Below, in pieces: positions 9,447 through 19,011 of a DNA stretch of 64,000 nucleotides. Numbering within the stretch: position 1 is the stretch's first letter; the number at the start of each line of letters is the position of its first letter. Origin of the DNA: Pseudomonadota bacterium (GTDB lineage Bacteria; Pseudomonadota; Gammaproteobacteria; Steroidobacterales; Steroidobacteraceae). The translations under genes and the position numbers were made by a program. Location of the stretch: positions 124,001-188,000 of the forward strand of contig JAFAEQ010000015.1 of assembly GCA_023423935.1 (NCBI GenBank), written 5' to 3'. The notes under the pieces were generated by a model. The model made no database searches. It was given only the letters and a program-made list of their open reading frames with translations, and had not been told where the DNA came from.

Positions 9447-10462
9447 AGCGTCTCGGTGACTTTGCGCAAATGTGGGGGAAGATCCGGATCCAGGCCGCGC
9501 GCGCGTGCCAGCGACTCGGCCATGCGATAGAAGCTCGAGATCATCAGCATCGGCTCGATCACAGGATGCGCGGTCACTGCGGGCAGGCGAATTGCACCGC
9601 TTGCGTGACCGCCGGCGAGCAAGACGCGCGCGCCGCGATCCGCGAACTCACGTGCCACGGATTCGATGCTGCTGCGGGTCTCGTCGCTTTGCGAGAACGC
9701 GATCACCGGAAAATCGCGGCGTACGAGTGCCATCGGGCCATGCTGAATTTCCGCGGCGCTGAATGCTTCCGCGTGTAATCCGCAAGTCTCCTTCAGCTTC
9801 AGTGCAGCTTCCTGTGCGATGCCGAGGCCGAAGCCGCGACCGATCACGAACAGATTGACGGCCGACTGCAACGTTTCGACGGCGCGACTCCAGTCCGCCG
9901 ACCAGGATTGCTCCAGCTGTGCCGGCGCGATGCGCAGCGCTTCCAGCAGTGCGGCGCTGCGCGTCCAGCTCGAAAGCAGATGGACGATCGCGCTCAGCGA
10001 GCCGATGTACGACTTGGTCGCTGCGACGCTGCGCTCTGTGCCTGCGCCGATGTCGATGGCGTATTGCGCCATCCTCATGAGCGGCGAATCCGGCGTGTTA
10101 CAGATCGCCACGACCAATGCGCCGCTTGCGCGAGCTTTCTCGACCGACGCCAGCAGATCCGGGCTCTTGCCGGACTGCGAGATTGCGAGGCACACCGAGT
10201 TCTCGAGATTCATGCCCGTGTCGTAGACGGAGCTCATCGAGGGTGCGGCCGAGGACGTGAGGACCTGTGTGTAAGCCTCGATCAGATACTTCGCGAACGT
10301 GGCTGCATGATCGGAGCTGCCGCGCGCGCAGGTCACGACGGCGCGCGGAGAGAGCTTGCGCAGCGCTTCGCCGAGCTCCTGCATGACCGCCTCGTTGGTC
10401 TGCAACTGACGGCGCACGACGTCCGCCGACTGTGCGGCCTCTTCGAGCATTCTGGAGTTCAT
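9443..10462 (-). CDS. SIS-domain glucosamine-6-phosphate deaminase (NagB-II type)
   Basis: Two SIS domains in 339 residues, similar to the isomerase half of GlmS but without a glutaminase domain. TCARGSSDHAATFAKYLIE and AISQSGKSPDLLASVEKAR form the first sugar-phosphate site, and VIGRGFGLGIAQEAALKLKE with AEAFSAAEIQHGPMALV the second. In nag operons of Shewanella, Xanthomonas and Pseudomonas this type replaces NagB, converting GlcN-6-P to fructose-6-P and ammonia. The start at 10462 gives MNSRMLEEAAQSA, the usual N-terminus. It lies two bases after the nagR stop. Confidence 0.92.
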   Translation of the reverse strand: MNSRMLEEAAQSADVVRRQLQTNEAVMQELGEALRKLSPRAVVTCARGSSDHAATFAKYLIEAYTQVLTSSAAPSMSSVYDTGMNLENSVCLAISQSGKSPDLLASVEKARASGALVVAICNTPDSPLMRMAQYAIDIGAGTERSVAATKSYIGSLSAIVHLLSSWTRSAALLEALRIAPAQLEQSWSADWSRAVETLQSAVNLFVIGRGFGLGIAQEAALKLKETCGLHAEAFSAAEIQHGPMALVRRDFPVIAFSQSDETRSSIESVAREFADRGARVLLAGGHASGAIRLPAVTAHPVIEPMLMISSFYRMAESLARARGLDPDLPPHLRKVTETL

Positions 10463-10464
10463 GT

Positions 10465-11208
10465 TCAGGTGGATGCCGTGAGCTCGGCGACGAAGTCGTA
10501 AATATCGCCGCGGTAATAGGATTGCGAAAACTCGACGGCGCGCCCGTCCTTGAGAAAGCCGAGTCGCTCGACGAGCAGCCCTGCATCTTTTTCCTGTGCC
10601 TTCAGCAGCTTTGCCTGCTCCTGCGTAAGAAGCACTGCGCGCAGTCTCTGCAGCGCGCGTACGGGACGCGAGCCGTTCTTCTCGAGTGCCTCGTACAGCG
10701 AGGTCTCGACGGCCTCGACGGACGGCAGGCACGAGGCGAGCACGGTTGCGTACTCGAGCGCCATGGGGGCGTCGTCGGCATATCGAATTCGATGAAACCG
10801 GTACACGGGCGTGCCGGGGCTCGATCGCAACGTCAGTGCCTCTTCGGGCGTCACCGTTCCCGCCGCGCGATTCAGCCACACGCTGCGCGGCTTGCGGCCG
10901 CGGGCGCGCATGTCTTCCGAGAACGATGTGAGCTTGGCGAAGTTCTTTTCGACCTTCGCGCAGACGAAGGTGCCCGCCCCTTGCCTGCGCACGAGCAGGC
11001 CCTCGTCGACGAGCCCATCGATCGCTTTGCGCACGGTAATGCGCGACACCGACAGCTCGTCGGCGAGGTCGCGCTCTGGCGGCAGCGCATCATCCGGCCC
11101 GACCAAGCGCTTCTCGATGGCTTCGCGCAGCGCGCGCTGCAGCTGCTGATACAGCGGCAGGCTGTTGCTTTCATCGAGTTTCGCTAGGTAGTGGGCGAGG
11201 TTGGCCAA
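10465..11208 (-). CDS. nagR: GntR/HutC-family transcriptional regulator of GlcNAc use
   Basis: 247 residues: an N-terminal winged helix with PLYQQLQRALREAIEKR and LADELSVSRITVRKAIDGLVDEGLLVRRQGAGTFV, then a UTRA ligand domain with FHRIRYADDAPMALEYA. UTRA regulators of this type (NagR, NagQ, DasR) release DNA on binding GlcN-6-P or GlcNAc-6-P. It is first in the minus-strand operon with the deaminase and nagA and divergent from the TonB receptor. The shared region holds repeated ATTGGTA motifs, its probable operators. Confidence 0.9.
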   Translation of the reverse strand: MANLAHYLAKLDESNSLPLYQQLQRALREAIEKRLVGPDDALPPERDLADELSVSRITVRKAIDGLVDEGLLVRRQGAGTFVCAKVEKNFAKLTSFSEDMRARGRKPRSVWLNRAAGTVTPEEALTLRSSPGTPVYRFHRIRYADDAPMALEYATVLASCLPSVEAVETSLYEALEKNGSRPVRALQRLRAVLLTQEQAKLLKAQEKDAGLLVERLGFLKDGRAVEFSQSYYRGDIYDFVAELTAST

Positions 11209-11270
11209 GTGATTGCTCCGTGATGGTCAGGACTCTTTGCGAGAGTCGCGACGTGAAGATGCCATCGGAG

Positions 11271-11291
11271 TATTACCAATGCAATACCAAT
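11271..11291. promoter_or_regulatory. Predicted NagR operator, two ATTGGTA repeats
   Basis: TATTACCAAT (11271-11280) and AATACCAAT (11283-11291) read on the minus strand as two ATTGGTA units 12 bases apart. ATTGGTAT is the half-site type recognised by NagR/YvoA-like GntR proteins. The position, 63 bp upstream of nagR, fits autoregulation. Confidence 0.6.
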
Positions 11292-11378
11292 GTAGATTCA
11301 ATTCGGTGCGGTGATGAAACTAAATTGCTGAAAAACAATGCAAACAAAGCTCAAGAAATTAAATGGTATCTGACAGGC

Positions 11379-11410
11379 TTGGCAGATCCCGCGGATTGGT
11401 ACTATATTGG
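11379..11410 (+). promoter_or_regulatory. Predicted promoter with overlapping NagR-like site
   Basis: TTGGCA (11379-11384), an 18-base spacer and TATATT (11403-11408) give a sigma-70-like promoter for the TonB receptor at 11455. ATTGGTACTATATTGG (11395-11410) covers the -10 element and contains the ATTGGT half-site, a good position for repression. AAATGGTATC at 11361-11370 may be a further weak half-site. Confidence 0.5.
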
Positions 11411-11454
11411 CTCGCAACTGGTCTGCTCACAAATCACAAGGGGAAGGGCATCTC

Positions 11455-14127
11455 ATGAACACCAGACGTTCGACGTTGATCGGTAGCGCCGTTGCCTTCG
11501 CATTGTTCAGTCAGAGTTCGTGGGTGGCCGCGCAGTCTGCCAGCACCCCGGCTGAGGGCGTCGAAGAGGTGATCGTCACGGGCATCCGGGCCAGTCTCCA
11601 GCAGTCGCTCGAGGTCAAGCGCGACGCCAACGCACGCCTGGAAGTCGTGACTGCCGAAGAAGTCGGCAAGCTGCCTGCCCATAACGTCGCCGATACCTTG
11701 CGCGGCTTGCCTGGTGTGAACATCAGCTCATCGAGCGCAGACGAAGGCGGATTCGATGAAGCCGATCGCGTCAGTCTGCGCGGCACGAGCCCGAGCCTGA
11801 CTCAGACGCTGATCAATGGTCACAGTGTCGGCTCTGCGGACTGGTTCGTGCTCAGCCAGGGCAACAATGTCGGTCGCAGCGTCAGCTACAGCCTGCTGCC
11901 CTCGGAGCTGGTGAGTTCCGTCGAAGTGAACAAGTCTTCGAATGCGCGGTTGCAGGAAGGCGGCACGACCGGCACGGTCAACATCATCACGCGCAAGCCG
12001 TTGCAGTTCTCGGCGCCGCTCACTGTCGAAGGGTCGGTCGGCAGCGTGTATTCCGATCAGGCCGATGCTACCGATCCGCAACTGTCGGGACTGTTCAACT
12101 ACAAGAACGACGACGGCACGTTCGGCGTGATGCTGCAGGTGTTCAAGCAAAAGCGTTCACTTCGCCGCGACGCGCAGGAGATTCCGGGCGGCTTCTTCAA
12201 GATCGCCGATGATGACCCTGTTGCTGCCACGAACCCGGATCTCGTCGGCGTCTATGTTCCCGGCCTGGTCGGTTCGACGCTGTTCGAACAGGTTCGCGAT
12301 CGCACCGGCGGATTGCTGGAGGTGCAATACAAGCCTTCCGATAGCCTGACACTTGGCTTGAGCGGCTTCCTCTCCGACATGGATGCCAACAACTACAACC
12401 GCAATTTCATGCTCTGGGGCGGCAACTTCGCACGCAGCCAGGCGCCGCAGCCCGGCTATGTCGTGGAGAACGGCGTGCTGACTCGTGCAACGTACGCAGG
12501 CGCCGCCGGTACCGACTACGCGGTGTACGACATGATTTATCGCGAAGCCACCGCGAAGAGCAGCTACGTCACGTTCGACGCCGACTGGCAGATCAACGAT
12601 GGGCTGAGCTCGAAGATTCAGATCGGCACGACTGAGGGCAAGGGCTCGACCGAGCGACAGTTCATCGCGGAAGTGACGACGGCACGAGCGGGCGGTGCGA
12701 GCTGGACGAGCCACGGGATCGGCTCACCGATCGACTGGAGCGTAGGCGGCGACAACTCGCCGGCGGGCGTGACCAGTTTCGGCACATGGGGTAATCAGCA
12801 GGTCACCGCGACCGATAGCGAAGACTGGATCAACGTCGGATTCACTCAGGATCTGGAAGTGGGTGCCCTCACCTCGATCGACTTCGGCGCGCGCTATGCG
12901 GATCACGAACGCAAGACCGAGTCGCCGGAAGGCGCATCGCCTGGCGCTATCTGGCCCGCACTTCAGAGCGGTGCAACGAGTCCCTATCCGGGAGATTTCG
13001 GAACGGCCATCGGCGGCACTTTCCCTCGCGATCTCTGGTACTTCACGACAGGCGCGCTCAAGGACGCGATCCTGGCTAACTCCACCTGGCTCGCCGATGA
13101 CGACGGTCCGAACGGCCGTCACAACTACGGCGGCGAATGGAAGGTGCAGGAGAAGAATCTCGCCGCGTATGTGCAGGCAAACTTTGCCGGCGAGCAGTGG
13201 AGTGGCAACTTCGGCCTGCGCTACGTCAACATCGATCAGGACATCAATTCCTATCAGGCCGTGAGCAGCGCCGCGATCGCCGACGTGAGCAGCCTGTTCG
13301 GCAACTGGATCTATCAGAACACCAGCAACAAGCACAGCCGCGCGCTGCCGAGCGCGAACTTCAAGTTCGACATGGGCAGCAATGTGGTCTTCCGCTTTGC
13401 CGCGTCGCAGACCCTGACGTTGCCCGACTACTCCGCCCTCGGTGCCTCGAGCTGGGGTTCCGATCTGAACAAGACGGGTGGCGGCGGCAATCCGAACCTG
13501 AAGCCGGTCCTTTCCACCAACTTCGACGGCAATCTCGAGTGGTACTTCATGCCGCGCGGTCTGTTGTCCGTCGGCGCCTTTGCGATGGATCTGAAGGACT
13601 ACGTCGCCTTCGGTACCGAGACCCGGATGCTGTACAGCGAGCTCACGAATCAGCTCGAGGCCTACAACGTTTCAGTCCCGGTCAATTCGAACGGACAGGT
13701 GACGGGCGTCGAGCTGGCCTACGAGCAGCCGGTCGGCAAATGGTTCGGCTTCAATGCGAACTACACCTATGCAGACGGCAAGACCGCGCACACCTGGGCG
13801 GACGGCAGCAACAATCTGGTGGGCACCTCGAAGGACACGTTCAACGCCGGTGTCTATTTCGAGAACGACATGTTCGGTGCGCGCGTGAATTACAGCTACC
13901 GCACCGCCTTCCTGATCGGGCTGTCGGGTGCGAATCCGTACTACCAGGATGATGTCGGCACATTGGGCGTGGCGCTCAGTTACAAACCCACGCAGTGGCT
14001 GAACATCAGCCTCGATGCGCTGAACCTGAACGATCCGACGCTGACCTATTATCAGAGCGAGTTCATCCCGAGCGCGTTCTACAACAACGGTCGTCAGTAC
14101 TATCTGAACGTCCGCGCCAAGTTCTAG
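11455..14127 (+). CDS. TonB-dependent receptor, predicted chitooligosaccharide uptake
   Basis: Outer-membrane barrel of 890 residues with a signal peptide (MNTRRSTLIGSAVAFALF...AQS), a TonB-box-like EEVIVTG, then the plug segment IRASLQQSLEVKRDANARLEVVTAEEVGKLPAHNVADTLRGLPGVNI (about 45-90) and a barrel ending in Phe (NVRAKF). This is the Caulobacter/Xanthomonas-type receptor class. GGGGAAGGG precedes the ATG at 11455; the frame is open further upstream but lacks a signal sequence. Divergence from nagR and proximity to GH20 and NagE point to GlcNAc oligomers as ligand. Confidence 0.92.
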   Translation: MNTRRSTLIGSAVAFALFSQSSWVAAQSASTPAEGVEEVIVTGIRASLQQSLEVKRDANARLEVVTAEEVGKLPAHNVADTLRGLPGVNISSSSADEGGFDEADRVSLRGTSPSLTQTLINGHSVGSADWFVLSQGNNVGRSVSYSLLPSELVSSVEVNKSSNARLQEGGTTGTVNIITRKPLQFSAPLTVEGSVGSVYSDQADATDPQLSGLFNYKNDDGTFGVMLQVFKQKRSLRRDAQEIPGGFFKIADDDPVAATNPDLVGVYVPGLVGSTLFEQVRDRTGGLLEVQYKPSDSLTLGLSGFLSDMDANNYNRNFMLWGGNFARSQAPQPGYVVENGVLTRATYAGAAGTDYAVYDMIYREATAKSSYVTFDADWQINDGLSSKIQIGTTEGKGSTERQFIAEVTTARAGGASWTSHGIGSPIDWSVGGDNSPAGVTSFGTWGNQQVTATDSEDWINVGFTQDLEVGALTSIDFGARYADHERKTESPEGASPGAIWPALQSGATSPYPGDFGTAIGGTFPRDLWYFTTGALKDAILANSTWLADDDGPNGRHNYGGEWKVQEKNLAAYVQANFAGEQWSGNFGLRYVNIDQDINSYQAVSSAAIADVSSLFGNWIYQNTSNKHSRALPSANFKFDMGSNVVFRFAASQTLTLPDYSALGASSWGSDLNKTGGGGNPNLKPVLSTNFDGNLEWYFMPRGLLSVGAFAMDLKDYVAFGTETRMLYSELTNQLEAYNVSVPVNSNGQVTGVELAYEQPVGKWFGFNANYTYADGKTAHTWADGSNNLVGTSKDTFNAGVYFENDMFGARVNYSYRTAFLIGLSGANPYYQDDVGTLGVALSYKPTQWLNISLDALNLNDPTLTYYQSEFIPSAFYNNGRQYYLNVRAKF

Positions 14128-14139
14128 AAGTGCAGCTGG

Positions 14140-14168
14140 CCCGCCGCTTGTTTGAGCGGCGGGTCTTT
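14140..14168 (+). terminator. Terminator after nag TonB receptor
   Basis: CCCGCCGC (14140-14147) and GCGGCGGG (14156-14163) form an 8-bp GC stem with an eight-base loop, followed by TCTTT, 12 bases after the receptor stop codon. Confidence 0.75.
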
Positions 14169-14245
14169 CCCGGAATCTCGGAGTGCGCCACGATGCGCGC
14201 GATCGGGGGAAGATCTCGCGAGTCGATTGCGCACGGCCAGGACTC

Positions 14246-16396
14246 ATGCACCACTCATACAGACTCTTTGCGTTCGCCTGTTGCGTCATTGCCTGTACGT
14301 TGGGCGGGTGCAAGCGACCTGAACAGACGGCTCCGCAGTCCCCGGTGCCCGTCTCCATCATTCCCGCACCGCAGAAGCTCGAGCGCACAAAGGGACAATT
14401 CGTGATCACGCGCAACACGCGTGTGGCATTCGAGCCCGGATCGCCCGGCGAGGCAGCGGGGCGATACCTCATCGATCTCGTGAAGCGCACCCGCGAGCTC
14501 GAGCTGCAAGCTGACGCAGCGGCGGATGCGGACGCAACGGACGTGATTCGTTTCCAGCTCGGTGCCGCCGAGAGTCAGGTCGGACAGGAAGGCTATTCGC
14601 TGCTCGTCTCCCCCGAGCGAATCGTCGTCTCTGCCGCTGACTCTCGCGGCCTTTTCTACGGTGCCGTGACGATGTGGCAGCTCATGAGCGGCGCCAGCGT
14701 GCAGAACGGCAGTCAGGTCTTGCCCGCGTTGAAGATCGAAGACGCGCCGCGATTTCGCTGGCGCGGGCTGATGCTCGATTCCACAAGGCACTTCCAGTCG
14801 CCGGAATTCGTCAAACGCTTCATCGACTGGATGGCATTGCACAAGCTCAACGTGCTGCATTGGCATCTGACGGACGATCAGGCGTGGCGCCTCGAGATCA
14901 AGAAATATCCGAAGCTCACCAGTGTAGGTGCCTGGCGTGTGCCTGCGGGCGCAGCTGCAGCCGCTGACATCGATTCGGCCACGGGCAAGCCGCAGTTGTA
15001 CGGCGGCTTCTATTCGCAGGATGAAGTGCGTGAGATCGTGGCCTATGCCGCGCAGCGCCACATCACGATCGTTCCCGAGATCGAAACGCCGGGTCATGCC
15101 AGCGCCGCGATCGCCGCCTATCCGCAACTGGGCGTGCTCGGCAAAAGCGGTCCTGTGCCCTCGGACTGGGGCATCTATCCCAATCTCTACAACGTCGATG
15201 ATTCGACCTTCGCGTTTCTCGAAGATGTGCTCACCGAAGTGATGGATCTCTTCCCGGGCGAATACATCCACATGGGCGGCGATGAAGCCGTGAAAGATCA
15301 ATGGCAGGCGTCGCCCAGGATCCAGGCACAGATGCGCAAGCTCGGCATCAAGGACGAGCATGCGCTGCAGAGCTACTTCGTGCAGCGACTCGAGAAGTTC
15401 CTGAATGCGCATGGCCGCAAGCTCATCGGCTGGGACGAGATTCTCGAGGGCGGGCTCGCACCGAACGCCACGGTCATGTCGTGGCGCGGCATCGAAGGTG
15501 CCGTGGCCGCCGCGCAGGCCGGACATGACACGGTGCTCTCACCATGGCCCACGATGTACTTCGACAATCGACAGATGAACGACACGCAGCCCGGACGTGG
15601 TCGATTGATCGGACTGGAGCAGGTCTACAAGTTCGATCCGGCGCCGGACTCCATTCCGACGCAGCAGCGCAAACACATCCTCGGTTTGCAGGCGAATCTC
15701 TGGTCGGAGCACATGCGTTCCGAAGAGCGTGTCGAATACATGGCCTATCCACGCACCGCCGCGCTCGCCGAGGTCGCGTGGACGGCCGAAGACAAGATGG
15801 ACTGGGACGATTTTCAGGCGCGCATGCCGGCTCAGTTGGCGCGCTACGATGCCTTAGGGATTCGTTATGCACGCGCGGCAGAAATAGCGAATGGGGAAGG
15901 AGGAGCGGCGGCGGCGAACCTGGATTCCCGATCCCCGACTGTTCGTACCAGTCATCAGCTCGATCTGTGCAGCGACAAGCTGGTGCTGTCGCTCGAAGAC
16001 GATGCGCCATTGCGCGGTCCGCGAGCGACTTTCCTTGTCGATGTGATGGAGCCTTGCTGGATCTATCGCGGTGCGGATCTCACGAATGTGTCGGGCATCG
16101 TGGCCTCGGTGGGGCAAGTTCCTTTCAATTTCCAGATCGGCAAGGACGTGAATGCGATCCCGCTGCCCAAGCCAAAGTCCGATCCCGGCGAATTGCAGGT
16201 TCACCTGGATACATGCAACGGTCCTGTGATCGCCGAGCTGCCGCTTGCGCCTGCCGTGGCCAATCCGACGGTCACGGCCTTGCCGCAAGCTTCATTGGAC
16301 TCGCTCACCGGTGTTCACGATCTGTGTTTGATCTTCACGCGCAAATCCGTGGATCCGACCTGGGTGATCGATCGCGTGGAGCTGGTTGCCCAATGA
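14246..16396 (+). CDS. Beta-N-acetylhexosaminidase, GH20 lipoprotein
   Basis: Splits terminal GlcNAc from chitooligosaccharides. The ATG at 14246 gives a lipoprotein signal with lipobox LGGC at about residue 20. A GH20b-like domain (SIIPAPQKLERTKGQFVITRNT) precedes the catalytic barrel, with RWRGLMLDSTRHF, HWHLTDDQAWRLEIKKYP and YIHMGGDEA, whose Asp346-Glu347 pair is the substrate-assisted catalytic couple. 716 residues includes a C-terminal domain after an Ala/Gly-rich linker near residue 550. It lies after the TonB receptor and before the GlcNAc PTS, so it probably feeds monomer to NagE. Localised to the outer membrane or periplasm. Confidence 0.95.
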   Translation: MHHSYRLFAFACCVIACTLGGCKRPEQTAPQSPVPVSIIPAPQKLERTKGQFVITRNTRVAFEPGSPGEAAGRYLIDLVKRTRELELQADAAADADATDVIRFQLGAAESQVGQEGYSLLVSPERIVVSAADSRGLFYGAVTMWQLMSGASVQNGSQVLPALKIEDAPRFRWRGLMLDSTRHFQSPEFVKRFIDWMALHKLNVLHWHLTDDQAWRLEIKKYPKLTSVGAWRVPAGAAAAADIDSATGKPQLYGGFYSQDEVREIVAYAAQRHITIVPEIETPGHASAAIAAYPQLGVLGKSGPVPSDWGIYPNLYNVDDSTFAFLEDVLTEVMDLFPGEYIHMGGDEAVKDQWQASPRIQAQMRKLGIKDEHALQSYFVQRLEKFLNAHGRKLIGWDEILEGGLAPNATVMSWRGIEGAVAAAQAGHDTVLSPWPTMYFDNRQMNDTQPGRGRLIGLEQVYKFDPAPDSIPTQQRKHILGLQANLWSEHMRSEERVEYMAYPRTAALAEVAWTAEDKMDWDDFQARMPAQLARYDALGIRYARAAEIANGEGGAAAANLDSRSPTVRTSHQLDLCSDKLVLSLEDDAPLRGPRATFLVDVMEPCWIYRGADLTNVSGIVASVGQVPFNFQIGKDVNAIPLPKPKSDPGELQVHLDTCNGPVIAELPLAPAVANPTVTALPQASLDSLTGVHDLCLIFTRKSVDPTWVIDRVELVAQ

Positions 16397-16451
16397 GCAC
16401 ACTTCCGACGGCGGGCAATGACGCCCGATTGCATCGGTCGGTGGTCTATCG

Positions 16452-19007
16452 ATGAGTAAGGCAACGTTCGTCGTGCGTGCTCCGCTGGCCGGGTGGTGTG
16501 CCTCGCTCGATGAAGCACCTGATCCTGTGTTCGCGCAACGCATGCTCGGCGATGGTGTGCTGATCGATCCGACCGGGCACGAGCTGTTCGCGCCTTGCGA
16601 TGGCGAGATCATCTCCATCGCCGCATCCAGGCACGCGATCGCCATCCGCGCTGACAACGGTGCGGAGATCCTCATGCATGTCGGCATCGACACCGTGAGT
16701 CTCGCAGGCGAAGGATTCACCGTGCATGTGACGCAAGGTTCACGTGTCACCGCGGGAACGAGATTGATGTCCTTCGATCTGGAGCTGCTCGCACGCAAGG
16801 CAAAGAGCCTGGTGACACCTGTGATCGTGACGAACTCGGATCAGGTGCGCATCCTGGCGTTTCATACGGACCGGGAGATCGCGGCTGGCGAGCCCGCGCT
16901 CGAGCTCGAATCGCAACCCGCTCACGCAAATCCCGTGAGCGAAACGCCATCACAGACGGCCGACACGGTTCGCATCGAACATGAGCATGGCATTCATGCG
17001 CGTCCGGCTGCGCTGATCGCGAATGCTGCCAAGAAGCTGGCATGCGAAGTCGAAATCAGCGCTCACGGCAAGACGGCGAATGCGCGCAGTCCGGTCGCGC
17101 TCATGTCGCTCGGAATTCGCGCACGCGATGAGATCGAGATCCGCTCGTCCGGCGTGCAGTCTGCGCATGCCGTTGCCGAGATCAAGAAGATCATCCTCGC
17201 TCTCGATGCGCACGCGCACGGGTCGGGAGCGGCAGCGAAGCGCCCCGCCGTTTTGGCGCGCGCGTCGCGAGCATCGGATCCTGCGAATCTGCGTGGAGTG
17301 ATTGCGAGCCGCGGGCTCGCGACGGGTCGTGCCTTTTATCTGAGACAGGCAGAGATTGCAGTCAGTGAAGCCGGGCAGGGCCTGGCTCACGAGAGCGCAG
17401 AGCTCGATCGCGCGCGCATCGAGGTGCGTCAACGGCTCGAGCAGCTGGCTTCGTCGGCGGATCTCGCTGCGCGTGAGGTTATCGCCGCGCATCTCGAATT
17501 CCTCGATGACTGGGAGCTCGTTGCCGCCGCGCGTCGCACGATCGCGCGCGGCAAGAGTGCGGCCTATGCCTGGCGACGTGCCGTGCGCGACAGTGCCGAT
17601 GCACTCAGAGCGCTTGGTGATCCCCGCATGGCCGAGCGCATCGATGATCTGCTCGATCTCGAGTATCAGGTGCTCGTTGCTCTGCTCGGTCAGGTGCCTG
17701 CAGCACAGCTCGAGATTCCCGATCGCGCCATCGTGCTGGCGGAAGATCTGAAGCCTTCGCAGTTCGTCTCACTCGACAAGAATCGTCTGGCGGGCATTTG
17801 TCTTGCGGCCGGCGGCCCGACCTCACATGTGGCGATTCTCGCCGCGGCGCTCGGCGTTCCGATGATCGTGGCTGCGGGTCATGCGGCGCTCGAGATTCAG
17901 GACGATGCGGATCTGATTCTCGATGCGGAGCAGGGCGCGCTCAGAGTTCGTCCTGACGCCCAGGAGCTTGCTGCAGTAGAAAAGACGCTGGCGGCGCGTC
18001 GTCAGCGCCTTGCGCAGCAGAGGTCTGCGGCCCAGCGCGACTGTCATACCGCCGATGGCAAACGCATCGAAGTGTTCGCGAATCTCGGTTCGCTGTCCGA
18101 TGCGACCTTCGCCGTCGCGCAGGGTGCCGAAGGTTGCGGTTTGCTGCGAACCGAGTTTCTGTTCCTCGAGCGCGATCGCGCGCCTGATGAACGCGAGCAG
18201 ACCGAGTGCTATCAGCAGATCGCCACCGCATTGGCGGACAGACCACTCGTCATTCGCACGCTCGATATCGGTGGCGACAAGCCGATTGCGTACCTGCCGC
18301 TTCCCGAGGAAGAGAATCCGGCATTGGGGCTGCGCGGCGTTCGTACGAGTCTGTGGCGACCGGATCTGCTGCGGATTCAGCTGCGCGCGATTCTTGCTGT
18401 CAGGCCGCAGGGGCAATGCCGCATCCTGTTGCCGATGATCACGGATGTGGAGGAGATCCGCACAGTGCGCGCGATGATCCATGAAATCCAAGGTGAGCTG
18501 GGAAGCCGCGCTCCGGTGCTGATCGGTGCAATGATCGAAACTCCCGCGTCGGCGTTGCTCGCAGATCAGATTGCGCGCGAAGTCGACTTTCTCTCGATCG
18601 GTACCAATGATCTGACGCAGTACACGCTTGCGATGGATCGGGGGCATGCAGATCTCGCCGCGCGCATCGATGGTCTGCATCCGGCCGTGCTGCGCCTGAT
18701 CGCAATGACCTGTGAAGCGGCCGGTCGTCATCAGCGGCTCGTCGCAGTCTGCGGCGGTCTGGCCAGCGATCCGACGGCAGTGCCGGTGCTGCTGGGATTG
18801 GGCGTGGGCGAACTGTCCGTCGTGCCATCGATGATTCCGCAGCTGAAACAGATGATCTCGTCTCTGACGCTCGAGCGATGTCGCGCGCTCGCACAGCATG
18901 CCTTGCAGCTGGACGGCGCCGAGTCGGTTCGCGCTGCATTGGTCGAGGCGCAACGTGTGGATGTCGAAAGCGATGTTGTCGATTCGCTGACTGCAAAGTC
19001 ACGGTGA
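16452..19007 (+). CDS. nagF: PTS fusion protein EIIA-HPr-EI for GlcNAc
   Basis: Single 851-residue protein carrying all the soluble PTS steps. EIIA-Glc domain: residues 1-150, with ILMHVGIDT giving phospho-His76. HPr: HEHGIHARPAALI with His182. Enzyme I: from about residue 275, with GGPTSHVAIL giving His459, the PEP-binding region GCGLLRTEFLF, and VCGGLASD with Cys767. Phosphate passes from PEP through EI and HPr to IIA and then to NagE, whose gene starts five bases later. The IIA-HPr-EI order is known from nag loci of Pseudomonas. No separate ptsI or ptsH is present in the window. Confidence 0.95.
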   Translation: MSKATFVVRAPLAGWCASLDEAPDPVFAQRMLGDGVLIDPTGHELFAPCDGEIISIAASRHAIAIRADNGAEILMHVGIDTVSLAGEGFTVHVTQGSRVTAGTRLMSFDLELLARKAKSLVTPVIVTNSDQVRILAFHTDREIAAGEPALELESQPAHANPVSETPSQTADTVRIEHEHGIHARPAALIANAAKKLACEVEISAHGKTANARSPVALMSLGIRARDEIEIRSSGVQSAHAVAEIKKIILALDAHAHGSGAAAKRPAVLARASRASDPANLRGVIASRGLATGRAFYLRQAEIAVSEAGQGLAHESAELDRARIEVRQRLEQLASSADLAAREVIAAHLEFLDDWELVAAARRTIARGKSAAYAWRRAVRDSADALRALGDPRMAERIDDLLDLEYQVLVALLGQVPAAQLEIPDRAIVLAEDLKPSQFVSLDKNRLAGICLAAGGPTSHVAILAAALGVPMIVAAGHAALEIQDDADLILDAEQGALRVRPDAQELAAVEKTLAARRQRLAQQRSAAQRDCHTADGKRIEVFANLGSLSDATFAVAQGAEGCGLLRTEFLFLERDRAPDEREQTECYQQIATALADRPLVIRTLDIGGDKPIAYLPLPEEENPALGLRGVRTSLWRPDLLRIQLRAILAVRPQGQCRILLPMITDVEEIRTVRAMIHEIQGELGSRAPVLIGAMIETPASALLADQIAREVDFLSIGTNDLTQYTLAMDRGHADLAARIDGLHPAVLRLIAMTCEAAGRHQRLVAVCGGLASDPTAVPVLLGLGVGELSVVPSMIPQLKQMISSLTLERCRALAQHALQLDGAESVRAALVEAQRVDVESDVVDSLTAKSR

Positions 19008-19011
19008 TCTC

